From contig NZ_BLAW01000001.1 of NCBI RefSeq assembly GCF_009617895.1, positions 1,169,001-1,233,000 of the forward strand: a stretch of DNA of 64,000 nucleotides, written 5' to 3'. Position 1 is the first letter of the stretch. Each line of letters starts with the position of its first letter. The notes under the pieces are model-generated. The model did no database searches and was not told the origin of the DNA. It saw only the letters and a list, made by a program, of their open reading frames with translations. This DNA comes from Prolixibacter sp. SD074. Its GTDB lineage: Bacteria; Bacteroidota; Bacteroidia; Bacteroidales; Prolixibacteraceae. Made by a program: the position numbers and the translations under genes. Shown piece by piece: positions 9,152 through 16,984 of the stretch.

Positions 9152-9580
9152 ATGAAACGTATTTTCATTTATGGATTGCTGTTCCTGATGATCGGAACAG
9201 TATCGGCTTGCAAACAAAAGACAAAAAAAGCCGATAACAACGATGTGAAACAGGAAATGAAAGATGTATCACAGTCGGTAAGTCAGGCATTGGAAGAAAA
9301 GAAAGCTGATTTAACAAGTAAAGCACAAGAGTTGCTTGAACAGGCCAATCAGAAAATTGACAACTTCAAATCGACAATGGACAACCAGTCGGACAAACTA
9401 TCTGAAGACAAAGAGAAAGCGTTGAAAAAACTGGAAACGCAACGCGATAAACTAAAATCGGATTTAGACCAACTGAACGACAAAACCCAGGAACAGTGGG
9501 AACAATTCAAGACGCAGTTCGACAAGGACATGGATAACCTGAGCCAAAGCGTCAAGGAATTTTTCGATAACGACAAATAA
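9152..9580 (+). CDS. Small coiled-coil lipoprotein
   Basis: The N-terminus is a lipoprotein signal (MKRIFIYGLLFLMIGTVSAC) with the lipidated cysteine at residue 20. The rest, about 120 residues, is highly charged, rich in K/D/E/Q and lacks prolines. It reads as one or two long amphipathic helices (apolipoprotein-like, with recurring 11-residue-like spacing), so it is probably an elongated periplasmic or outer-membrane-attached coil. No enzymatic motif is present. A strong ribosome binding site and a strong terminator suggest an abundant protein. The exact role is unknown; similar small charged lipoproteins in this phylum are often envelope-stress or spacer proteins. Confidence 0.8.
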   Translation: MKRIFIYGLLFLMIGTVSACKQKTKKADNNDVKQEMKDVSQSVSQALEEKKADLTSKAQELLEQANQKIDNFKSTMDNQSDKLSEDKEKALKKLETQRDKLKSDLDQLNDKTQEQWEQFKTQFDKDMDNLSQSVKEFFDNDK

Positions 9581-9616
9581 TTCGGGAAACGCAGACAGCG
9601 AAAAAAACGATCAGTT

Positions 9617-9652
9617 AGCCGGAATGCAGCTTGCCTCATTCCGGCTTTTTTT
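9617..9652 (+). terminator. Intrinsic terminator of the coiled-coil lipoprotein gene
   Basis: A perfect 10-bp stem AGCCGGAATG/CATTCCGGCT (9617-9626 and 9637-9646) with a 10-nt loop is followed by seven T. Confidence 0.9.
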
Positions 9653-9657
9653 GTGCT

Positions 9658-9964
9658 GTTTCAAAAACACCTTACCGAAGCCGTGCTCAAAAGTTAACGG
9701 GCCGTCCAACTCTCAGGGAAGCCATTCACAAACGTGCGTGGGCTGTCCAATTCCCGGGGAAAGCCATTCACAAACGTGCGTGGGCCGTCTAACTCTCAGG
9801 GAAGCCATTCACAAGCGTGCGTGGGCCGTCTAACTCTCAGGGAAGCCATTCACAAACGTGCGTGGGCCGTCTAACTCCCGGGGAGGCCATTCACAAAAGT
9901 TAATGGGCCGTCCAACTCTCAGGGAAGCCGTGATCAAAAGTTAACGGGCCGTCCAACTCTCAGG
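9658..9964. repeat. 41-bp tandem repeat array (about seven units)
   Basis: Units begin with GGGCCGTC/GGGCTGTC at 9699, 9740, 9782, 9823, 9864, 9905 and 9946, a spacing of 41 (once 42) bases. The core reads GGGCCGTCYAACTCTCAGGG followed by AAGCC. The last unit is cut off and a decayed one precedes 9699. The four central units are nearly identical; the outer ones swap the ACGTGCGT end for AAGTTAAY. A period of 41 is not a multiple of three, so the open frames across it are accidental. It lies between the lipoprotein terminator and the convergent transaldolase. Confidence 0.9.
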
Positions 9965-9974
9965 ATAAGACATA

Positions 9975-10931
9975 TTACAGATAGGCAGATACTTTCTTTT
10001 CCAGTTTGACGATATCGGCACTAAACTTCCGGATACCTTCAGACAGTTTTTCAGTTCCCATGGCATCTTCATTCAGCATCCAACGGAAAGATTTCTCATC
10101 CAGCGTCAACTTTTCGATGTCGGCATCTTTCACATCTTCCGGACGAAGTTTCTGTTCCAGTGTTCCTTCCCGGCCCTCCAATTCCTTCAGTAATTTTGGC
10201 GAAATGGTCAACAGGTCGCAACCCGCCAGCTCGATAATCTGTTCCGCTTTGCGAAAACTGGCGCCCATGATTTCCGTTTTGTATCCGAATTTCTTGTAAT
10301 AAGTAAAAATATCAGTTACGCTGGCCACACCCGGATCTTCTTCTACCGGGATATCCTCCACCCCGCGATCCTTCTTGTACCAGTCATAAATCCGGCCAAC
10401 GAAAGGCGAAACCAATGTAACACCTGCATCGGCACAGGCAATCGCCTGCGGCATACTGAACAGCAATGTCAGGTTACAATGAATGCCTTCCTGTTCCAAT
10501 ATGCGGGCCGCTTCGATTCCTTCCCACGTCGATGCGATTTTAATCAGCACCTTTTCTTTGCTAATGCCCACTTCGTCGTACAACCGAATCAGGGTACGGG
10601 CCTTCTCAATCGTCGCCGCTGTGTCAAAGGATAAGCGGGCATCCACTTCCGTGGAAACACGACCGGGAACGATCTTCAGGATTTCCCGTCCAAAATTCAC
10701 CGACAGTTTATCCATGCAAATGGTCAATTGTTCCTGTTTACTGGCACCATGCCCTTTCGCATATTCCAGGGCATCCTGGATGAGGGAATCATATTTTGAA
10801 TCTTCGGTGGCAGCCAGAATCAACGACGGATTGGTCGTCGTATCCTGGGGCTTGAATTCCTTCATCGATTCAAAATCGCCGGTATCAGCAACAACCGTTG
10901 TTACTTTTTTTAATTGTTCCAGTAAGTTCAT
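9975..10931 (-). CDS. tal: Transaldolase (TalB type)
   Basis: This enzyme transfers a dihydroxyacetone unit between sugar phosphates in the non-oxidative pentose phosphate pathway. The 318-residue length and start MNLLEQLKK match the classical TalB class rather than the short MipB/TalC class. TTTNPSLIL (~32-40) is the first signature, and [12 protein letters not shown] carries the Schiff-base lysine. It is a single gene facing the lipoprotein gene across the 41-bp array. A pentose-uptake operon (RpiB, ribokinase) lies elsewhere in the window and would feed it. Confidence 0.97.
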   Translation of the reverse strand: MNLLEQLKKVTTVVADTGDFESMKEFKPQDTTTNPSLILAATEDSKYDSLIQDALEYAKGHGASKQEQLTICMDKLSVNFGREILKIVPGRVSTEVDARLSFDTAATIEKARTLIRLYDEVGISKEKVLIKIASTWEGIEAARILEQEGIHCNLTLLFSMPQAIACADAGVTLVSPFVGRIYDWYKKDRGVEDIPVEEDPGVASVTDIFTYYKKFGYKTEIMGASFRKAEQIIELAGCDLLTISPKLLKELEGREGTLEQKLRPEDVKDADIEKLTLDEKSFRWMLNEDAMGTEKLSEGIRKFSADIVKLEKKVSAYL

Positions 10932-11294
10932 TTGTACATGTTTTTTTAATACGACTTTTCACTTATTTTCGGTAATCGTTGAATTCGTTCGCTCAACAAA
11001 TAACCAGTGTTCCTTTGTTAACGGCACTCACGAACTACAACAGATTAGCCTCCATAGAGTTCGTTTCACCTGCGATTGAATAAACCAAAGTCATCATTTC
11101 GTGCGGGAGGCCCACAACCCCTAAAACGCTTTCAGTCTTCCCGTTTTAAAACTAATTTTTTCGGACAGCATGCAGCATAATTTTTATTGCATCCGGGCCT
11201 TCCGTCTTGCCTTACCTGCATAAACTTTCAATATTTTGGGTAAGTAGCATAAAACTCCGTAACTTACGCAACATCTAATTAAAACGAATGTCAG
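10932..11294. other. Divergent intergenic region between tal and the RRM gene
   Basis: This 363-base region holds no gene. It must contain the promoters of both flanking genes. A short inverted repeat (ACGAACT ... AGTTCGT, roughly 11028-11063) is visible. No convincing -7/-33 pair was found. Confidence 0.5.
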
Positions 11295-11588
11295 ATGAAT
11301 ATTTATGTTGGCAGTCTTCAGTACGATATTACCGAAGATGAATTACGAAGTATATTTGAAGCTTATGGCGCGGTTGATTCGGTGAAAATCATTATGGACA
11401 AGTTTTCCGGTCGCAGCAAAGGCTTTGGTTTTATTGAAATGCCTGATAGTACAGAGGCTGAACAAGCCATTCAGTCATTGAACGGTTCTGAAATTAGTGG
11501 CCGAAAAGTGATTGTTAACCTGGCAACAGAAAAAAAGGAAAGGCCTCGCCGAACCGGTGGTTATGAACAAAGGGGCAATTACCGTTGA
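11295..11588 (+). CDS. Single-RRM RNA-binding protein
   Basis: Residues 1-78 are an RNA recognition motif with RNP2 IYVGSL (3-8) and RNP1 KGFGFIEM (41-48); the aromatic residues stack on RNA bases. A short basic, Arg/Gly-containing tail (RPRRTGGYEQRGNYR) follows. Such small RRM proteins are widespread in Bacteroidota, which often lack Hfq, and they are candidate global RNA chaperones or regulators. The ATG at 11295 is the one that leaves RNP2 intact. It is monocistronic and shares a bidirectional terminator with the lactonase gene. Confidence 0.93.
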   Translation: MNIYVGSLQYDITEDELRSIFEAYGAVDSVKIIMDKFSGRSKGFGFIEMPDSTEAEQAIQSLNGSEISGRKVIVNLATEKKERPRRTGGYEQRGNYR

Positions 11589-11713
11589 AGTCATTGGGTA
11601 TCCCTTGTATTCCAATCAATTTTCCTTATATTGCCAGTGAATGTGGGAAAATGAGTCATTCATTCACGCATTCAGCTATTATTAATTAACAACAAACGAC
11701 AGGTTAGAAAACA

Positions 11714-11744
11714 AAAAGGCTGAACATTCAACGTTCAGCCTTTT
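11714..11744. terminator. Bidirectional intrinsic terminator
   Basis: A 12-bp perfect stem AAAAGGCTGAAC/GTTCAGCCTTTT (11714-11725 with 11733-11744) carries a T-run on both strands. It lies between convergent genes. Confidence 0.88.
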
Positions 11745-11763
11745 GTGTATTACTCTTTTCAGC

Positions 11764-12912
11764 TTACCGGAATAACAGGCAAACAGGCTTTGGAGCTTTT
11801 ATTTCGCTGGTATAAGTAAGCATACCTGTTTCCGGATTGCGGCGGAAGGCCACAATGTTGTTACTGTTCTGATTGGCTACCAGCAGGAATTTACCATCGG
11901 GTGACAACGTAAAGTTCCGCGGAGTTTTTCCCCTTACTCCTTCCGTTCCTTTCTCCGTCAGTTTTCTGCTTTGCGGATCGATGAAAAAAATAACGATGTT
12001 GTCCAGTCCGCGGTTCGAGGCGTACAGGTATTTCCCGTCAGGTGAAATAGCTATTTCGGCACAGGTGTTTTCTCCGTCGTAGCCTTTAGGTAATGTGGAA
12101 ACCGATTCTTTCACATCAAAGCCTCCATCATCTTTCATTGCCACACGGGTAACGGTGCAACCCATTTCGCTAATCACATACATATTCTGTCCGTTGGGGC
12201 CAAAAGCAATGTGACGGGGTCCGGCTCCCGGAGCCATCGGTATTTGGGGTGTTTTGCACGGCACCAGCTTTCCGTTATCGGCATCGAGACGATAAACATA
12301 TACATCGTCTGTTCCCAAATCAGCCGCAAAAACGCTATTTCCATCGGGCCCGAAATATGAACTGTGTGCATGCGGTCCCTTCTGACGGTTAACATTGGGC
12401 CCGTGTCCTTCGTGCTGGCTCACATACAATGCTTTGCTGATGGTTCCGTCACCGTCCAACTGAAACAGTCCCACGCTACCGCTGGTGTAGTTGGCCGTCA
12501 ATGCAAACCCCTCCGGATTAACAGCCACAAAACAGGGATCGGCACCGCCACTGGGTTCCTTATTGATGGACTTCAGATTGCCGGTACTTTTATCCACCGC
12601 AAATGATTCGATATACCCCTGGGTATTGCCTACTGCCGTGTTTTTTTCCTGGACAGCCAGTAAGTAATTTCCATCAGGCGTGAGCGTTACAAAAGATGGA
12701 TTAACCGAAACTCCGGCCAATGCATAATTCTCCAACTGACCGCTTTCCGGATCCAGCCCACAGCGATAAATTCCTTTGCTATCGCTTCCTTCGGTGTAGG
12801 TTCCGATATAAAACATCATGCCTGATTTTGAGTTATCCTGAGCCACGCCCTTTGCCGGACCGGCTAAAACAGCCGCACCGGCAAATAAGAGGAGAAAGAT
12901 ATTTTTCTTCAT
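11764..12912 (-). CDS. Secreted lactonase-family seven-bladed beta-propeller (6-phosphogluconolactonase-like)
   Basis: The mature protein is a chain of propeller blades recognisable from repeated motifs (FYIGTYTEGSDSKGIY, TPDGNYLLAV, SPDGKYLYASNRG, SPDGKFLLVANQNSN). These are the signature of the YbhE/Pgl lactonase family. I place the start at 12912, not at the longer 12963 frame, because MKKNIFLLLFAGAAVLAGPA is a good signal peptide. An exported member is unlikely to act in the cytoplasmic pentose phosphate pathway and more probably opens sugar or aromatic lactones in the periplasm. It is monocistronic. Confidence 0.88.
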   Translation of the reverse strand: MKKNIFLLLFAGAAVLAGPAKGVAQDNSKSGMMFYIGTYTEGSDSKGIYRCGLDPESGQLENYALAGVSVNPSFVTLTPDGNYLLAVQEKNTAVGNTQGYIESFAVDKSTGNLKSINKEPSGGADPCFVAVNPEGFALTANYTSGSVGLFQLDGDGTISKALYVSQHEGHGPNVNRQKGPHAHSSYFGPDGNSVFAADLGTDDVYVYRLDADNGKLVPCKTPQIPMAPGAGPRHIAFGPNGQNMYVISEMGCTVTRVAMKDDGGFDVKESVSTLPKGYDGENTCAEIAISPDGKYLYASNRGLDNIVIFFIDPQSRKLTEKGTEGVRGKTPRNFTLSPDGKFLLVANQNSNNIVAFRRNPETGMLTYTSEIKAPKPVCLLFR

Positions 12913-13047
12913 GGATTCAGCAATTAAAATTTGCCTAAAGTTAACGAATTTGTCCGGCTTCAATTCTGCCTGAATAAGGATGGAATCACTAATTGTTGAA
13001 ACAACGGGAAATGAGGCATGCTAACCACCCACAATACACTAAAAGAA

Positions 13048-13074
13048 AAGGACTGCCCTGTCATGGCAGTCCTT
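13048..13074 (-). terminator. Intrinsic terminator downstream of the GH92 remnant
   Basis: A perfect 10-bp stem AAGGACTGCC/GGCAGTCCTT (13048-13057, 13065-13074) is followed on the minus strand by a T-rich tract. Confidence 0.8.
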
Positions 13075-13118
13075 CATCAAGCTTTGGTGATTAGGACAAG
13101 CTTTCGCTTGAAAAATAA

Positions 13119-13604
13119 TTATGGCTTTTGGTGAGCGCCCCAACTTTGGTTTGCCCGGTTGCCCATGACAAGTACCAGTTTAGCGCCGTTCATCAAGTCC
13201 GAATGACTTAGAACGGGTACATCCAATGGTTTTCCATTGAGCGTTGCCGACTGGATATATTTGTTTTCACCGGAAGCATTTTTCGCCTCTACCTCAAATA
13301 TCTTTCCGTTCGCCAGATGAATTTTCACATTGGTAAACAACGGACTTCCGATGCTGTAGACTGGTTTTCCCGGCGTAACCGGATAAAAGCCCATCGAAGA
13401 GAAAGCAACAAACGAGGATAGGCCACCGCCGTCTTCATCGCCGGGAACGCCCATCAAATCATTCCGGAACCACTCATGCAAAAGTGCTCGAACTAATTTC
13501 TGCGTTTTCCATGGCTGTCCGGCATAATTGTACAGGTAAGGGATATGGAGCGATGGCTCGTTGGCCATGGTAAACTGTCCCTGGTTGAAGGTGAGAGCAT
13601 AATC
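13119..13604 (-). pseudogene. 3' remnant of a GH92 alpha-mannosidase gene
   Basis: About 160 C-terminal residues of a GH92 exo-alpha-mannosidase survive. The landmarks are [37 protein letters not shown] (acidic calcium/catalytic region) and GFYPVTPG. Complete GH92 enzymes have 700 or more residues, so at least three quarters, including the signal peptide, are gone. Upstream in this frame the sequence turns abruptly into the antisense of a phosphomannose-isomerase tail. The stop codon and terminator are intact, which suggests a recent loss. It cannot be a functional enzyme. Confidence 0.85.
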
Positions 13605-13739
13605 GTAGAAACTAAAAACGGGATGAAACAACGCTTTAACTATGCCGAAACCTTTGTTATTCCTGCGGCGGCGGAAAGCTACCGAATAATTAACGAATCG
13701 AAAACTGAGGTAATGGTTGTAAAAGCGTTTTTAAAGTAA
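13585..13739 (+). pseudogene. 3' remnant of a mannose-6-phosphate isomerase (class I) gene
   Basis: About 50 residues in the plus frame match the C-terminal cupin strand of class I phosphomannose isomerases. They run through [18 protein letters not shown] and [17 protein letters not shown] to VMVVKAFLK before a TAA. The open frame extends leftward to an ATG at 13545 only by reading antisense through the GH92 remnant, so that start is an artefact. The enzyme would interconvert mannose-6-P and fructose-6-P, fitting a former mannoside locus shared with GH92. Confidence 0.75.
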
Positions 13740-13785
13740 ACTAGTTTCAACACCAATTATCAATTACCATAAATATCCTACATCC

Positions 13786-15228
13786 TTATACTTCAAGACT
13801 ATATTTATAAAGTTGACGGGGGCGTTGTACAAAAAACAAAATAGCCGCAGCCAGGGCGAATACAAGTCCTGCTGAAATTGAAACGGCATACGACAGCCCG
13901 AATCCTTCAGGAGCAAACAACAGGTAGCTGGTGATTACAACGGTCATGAAAAGTGCCGGAATTAAAGTGATCCAGTAGAATTTATTTTCGCGTGCCAGGT
14001 AAACGGTGATAGCCCAAAGAACAACCATGGCCAATGTTTGGTTCGACCAGGCAAAATAGCGCCAGATAACGGCAAAATTCATTAGCGTAAGGCCGTAACC
14101 AACTGCAAATAACGGAATGCTGACCATCAGCCGGTTTCTAATTGGTCCTTGTTTGAAATTCAGAAAATCGGCCACAATCAGCCGGGCACTCCGGAATGCA
14201 GTATCACCTGAAGTGATTGGCGCTGCAACCACACCCAGCAATGCCAACGCTCCGCCAAATTTCCCTAAAAGTGAGTTGGAGATTTCATTCACTACGTAAG
14301 CTGCATTTCCATTATTGGCAACCATCACGTCGTTCAGCGGACCGACGCCGCGATAGAAAGCCATCCCGATAGCCGCCCAGATCAGCGCCACAATTCCTTC
14401 GGTGATCATTGCGCCGTAGAACACCCCCCTGCCCTGCTTTTCGTTGGTAATGCAGCGAGCCATCAAAGGCGCCTGGCTCGAATGAAATCCGGAAATCGCG
14501 CCACAAGCGATGGTAATGAACATCATCGGGAAGACAGGGAACTTATCGGGTTGATCGTGAAAATTGGTAAAACTTCCCAAAGTTAATTCCGGTATGCGAT
14601 AACCTTTTACAAACAAGACAGCTGTCAATCCAACAGCCATAAACAGCAGGGCAAAACCAAAAACCGGATAAATCTTTCCAATGATTTTGTCGATCGGAAG
14701 CATGGTGGCCAGCACATAATAAACAAACACGGTCCACACCCAAAAATTCATTGTCAGGCTTTCGGGAGTGAGGCCCTCCAGAATTTTCGCCGGACCGATG
14801 ATGAACACGGCGCCAACGATAACCATGAGGATCACGGTGAAACCGCGCATAAATTGTTTGGCGCCAACGCCCAGGTAAATTCCGACAATTTCAGGAATAC
14901 TCAACCCTTTGTGTTTTACCGACAACATTCCTGCAAAATAATCGTGGACGGCGCCTGCGAAAATGGATCCGAGAACAATCCACAAAAAGGCAACCGGTCC
15001 CCACATGGCGCCGGCAACAGCTCCAAAAATAGGTCCCAGCCCGGCAATGTTCAGGAATTGAATCAGGAAGGTTTTCCATTTGGGTAAAGGCATGTAATCC
15101 ACGCCGTCATTCATGCTCATAGCCGGAGTTTCGCGGTTTTTATCGGCTCCGAAAATCTTCTCCATTAACTTTCCGTAAACCATGTAACCCAGTACCAGGG
15201 CGACTATTGAAATAAAAAATGTGATCAT
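13786..15228 (-). CDS. cstA: Carbon starvation protein CstA family permease
   Basis: A 480-residue inner-membrane protein with about twelve hydrophobic segments and the CstA landmarks AGLGPIFGAVAGAMWGP and GSIFAGAVHDYFAGMLSVKH near the N-terminus. CstA proteins import peptides or pyruvate. This is the short Bacteroidota form, without the C-terminal extension of the ~700-residue E. coli protein. It follows the FAD-oxidoreductase gene by 52 bases and is read in the same direction. It may thus be the last gene of the glycan locus and import a product such as pyruvate or an amino-sugar-derived acid; that is inference. The far side abuts the gene-remnant scar. Confidence 0.9.
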   Translation of the reverse strand: MITFFISIVALVLGYMVYGKLMEKIFGADKNRETPAMSMNDGVDYMPLPKWKTFLIQFLNIAGLGPIFGAVAGAMWGPVAFLWIVLGSIFAGAVHDYFAGMLSVKHKGLSIPEIVGIYLGVGAKQFMRGFTVILMVIVGAVFIIGPAKILEGLTPESLTMNFWVWTVFVYYVLATMLPIDKIIGKIYPVFGFALLFMAVGLTAVLFVKGYRIPELTLGSFTNFHDQPDKFPVFPMMFITIACGAISGFHSSQAPLMARCITNEKQGRGVFYGAMITEGIVALIWAAIGMAFYRGVGPLNDVMVANNGNAAYVVNEISNSLLGKFGGALALLGVVAAPITSGDTAFRSARLIVADFLNFKQGPIRNRLMVSIPLFAVGYGLTLMNFAVIWRYFAWSNQTLAMVVLWAITVYLARENKFYWITLIPALFMTVVITSYLLFAPEGFGLSYAVSISAGLVFALAAAILFFVQRPRQLYKYSLEV

Positions 15229-15280
15229 AACAGGTTATCGTTTAGTAGTTTTTCTGCCTTCCTGCTAAAGTAAAAATTTT

Positions 15281-16960
15281 TTACTGCAGATTAAGCACTT
15301 GTTTATTTTCAAGTAGTGTTTTCTTCAATTTCAGATAATCAATATCCTGAACATTCTTCTGTTCGTCAATGGCTTCTGCAGCTGCCAACGCCGCCGATTG
15401 CCCCAGAACCATGAACACCGGTTCCATCCTGATGGAGCCAAAGGCAATGTGCGTGGCACTCAAACAAACCGGCACAACTAAATTTGCACACTCATCGCTT
15501 TTCGGAACTATCGAGCGATAGCTGATTGGGAACGGCGCTTTGACATGGGCTTCTACATTTCCTTCATTTTTCACCCAGCCTTCCGGAGTGACGTAACGTT
15601 TCACATGATGCGAATCCATGCCGTAAGCAGCCATGCCTATCGGATCATCCACCACTTCAAGGCGCTCACAATTTTTCTGTGTCATCACATAATCGCTGAT
15701 CATGCGGCGTGCCTCGCGCACATACAGTTGTTGCGGCCAGCCATCTTTCCGTCCAAACTCATCTTTGCAAGTTCCCCACCGAGCCACTTCATTTCGCACC
15801 TTCTCCGGAACACGCGGATTATTGGCGAGCGTCCACATCAGTCCCTGCTGATAGTTGCGGTGAGCCTCAGCAATTTTTTCACGTTCAGCATACGAAGCTT
15901 CCGGATAATTGTAATTCTGCCCGATAAAATCCGTCGAAAATCCGAGCCGGTTGTTGGTGTCGGTTTTGCGATTTGGCATGAATGAATTAATCCACGGAAT
16001 ACCCGTTTCACCGGCTTCAAAATCGCGCAGCAACAACTCATAATTTATTGTATCGTATCCTTCAGGCTTGAAGAATGGAATCCGGTTTTCTGGCACATCA
16101 GTCAGGCACATGCGGTAACAATAAGCCTGAATTCCCTTGTCAGCTGCACCCAGCTCGCCGTGTCCGTTTGGCGAAATGCCCGGCAACAACCCACTCGACG
16201 GATCGCCTTTTTTGACGTACGGATCAACGCCGTCAACAAAATTGTGGTTGGCCGCATCACGCGAAATTTCACCCCCGATCGTCTTCGCTTCAGTGCTCCA
16301 CTCAATTCCGTCGAGCGTTTCGCCGTATTGGCTGTTTGCTTCGCGCCCAATAGTATAGGAAACTCCGGCGGCAGCCATCAAATCGCCCTCATACGTGGCG
16401 TCGATAAATAGTTGCCCTGAATACGTTTTGCCACTTTTCATCGTGATCGACACGATTTTGTTCCCTTCTTTTTTGACCCCCGTTTCCCGGCTTAGGCGCT
16501 GGTTATAAACCAGCTTCACCTTCTCTTTTCCCAACATATCCTGAAAAACTTTCAATGCAGCCGAGGGTTCGAATGTCCACATCGTGACTTCAGCAGTAAG
16601 CGTTCGGGTTTGGCCGCCGTCTTTGTAGTCTTCCGGCTTTTGCCATTTCCAGTGCGCCGGATCGTTATAATACAATCGGATGTTGTGATAAAATTCGCGG
16701 GCAATTCCGCCAATGACTTCTTTTTTGCCGATGTCGGTCTGCCCAAGTCCGCCAGTTGTCAATCCGCCAATTCGGTTTGTAGGCTCAATCAGAACAACCG
16801 ATTTCCCACTCCGGCTGGCCTGAATGGCTGCCGCCACTCCGGAAGAAGTTCCGCCATAAATCACAATGTCATACTGATTATTATTATTGCTGGCCTGGCA
16901 ACCTGTTATAAAGATGATCAGGCCGAGGATTCCGATTCCAAATGCAGTTCGCTTTTTCAT
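15281..16960 (-). CDS. Secreted FAD-dependent oxidoreductase (PF12831-type), copy 1
   Basis: A lipoprotein signal (FITGCQ, Cys ~21) is followed by a Rossmann FAD site, [20 protein letters not shown], with GGT in place of Gx[15 protein letters not shown] is the second FAD-contact loop. A C-terminal block [20 protein letters not shown] closes the FAD domain. [12 protein letters not shown] supplies a conserved His pair near the expected active site. Members are often labelled xanthan-lyase-like, but no lyase activity is evident. A role in oxidising a sugar or sugar acid in the periplasm is inferred from the locus. It is one of three diverged paralogues here (with 19736-21403 and 22972-24729) and lies 24 bases downstream of the GH2 gene, in one operon. 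Confidence 0.88.
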   Translation of the reverse strand: MKKRTAFGIGILGLIIFITGCQASNNNNQYDIVIYGGTSSGVAAAIQASRSGKSVVLIEPTNRIGGLTTGGLGQTDIGKKEVIGGIAREFYHNIRLYYNDPAHWKWQKPEDYKDGGQTRTLTAEVTMWTFEPSAALKVFQDMLGKEKVKLVYNQRLSRETGVKKEGNKIVSITMKSGKTYSGQLFIDATYEGDLMAAAGVSYTIGREANSQYGETLDGIEWSTEAKTIGGEISRDAANHNFVDGVDPYVKKGDPSSGLLPGISPNGHGELGAADKGIQAYCYRMCLTDVPENRIPFFKPEGYDTINYELLLRDFEAGETGIPWINSFMPNRKTDTNNRLGFSTDFIGQNYNYPEASYAEREKIAEAHRNYQQGLMWTLANNPRVPEKVRNEVARWGTCKDEFGRKDGWPQQLYVREARRMISDYVMTQKNCERLEVVDDPIGMAAYGMDSHHVKRYVTPEGWVKNEGNVEAHVKAPFPISYRSIVPKSDECANLVVPVCLSATHIAFGSIRMEPVFMVLGQSAALAAAEAIDEQKNVQDIDYLKLKKTLLENKQVLNLQ

Positions 16961-16984
16961 ATTTTGTAAGTTAAATTTTTATAA

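Noticed and set aside
9624..9833. 69-residue open frame with repeated SHSQTCVG-like motif
   Set aside because: It reads through the terminator and the 41-bp array; the period is not a multiple of three and no start context is present.
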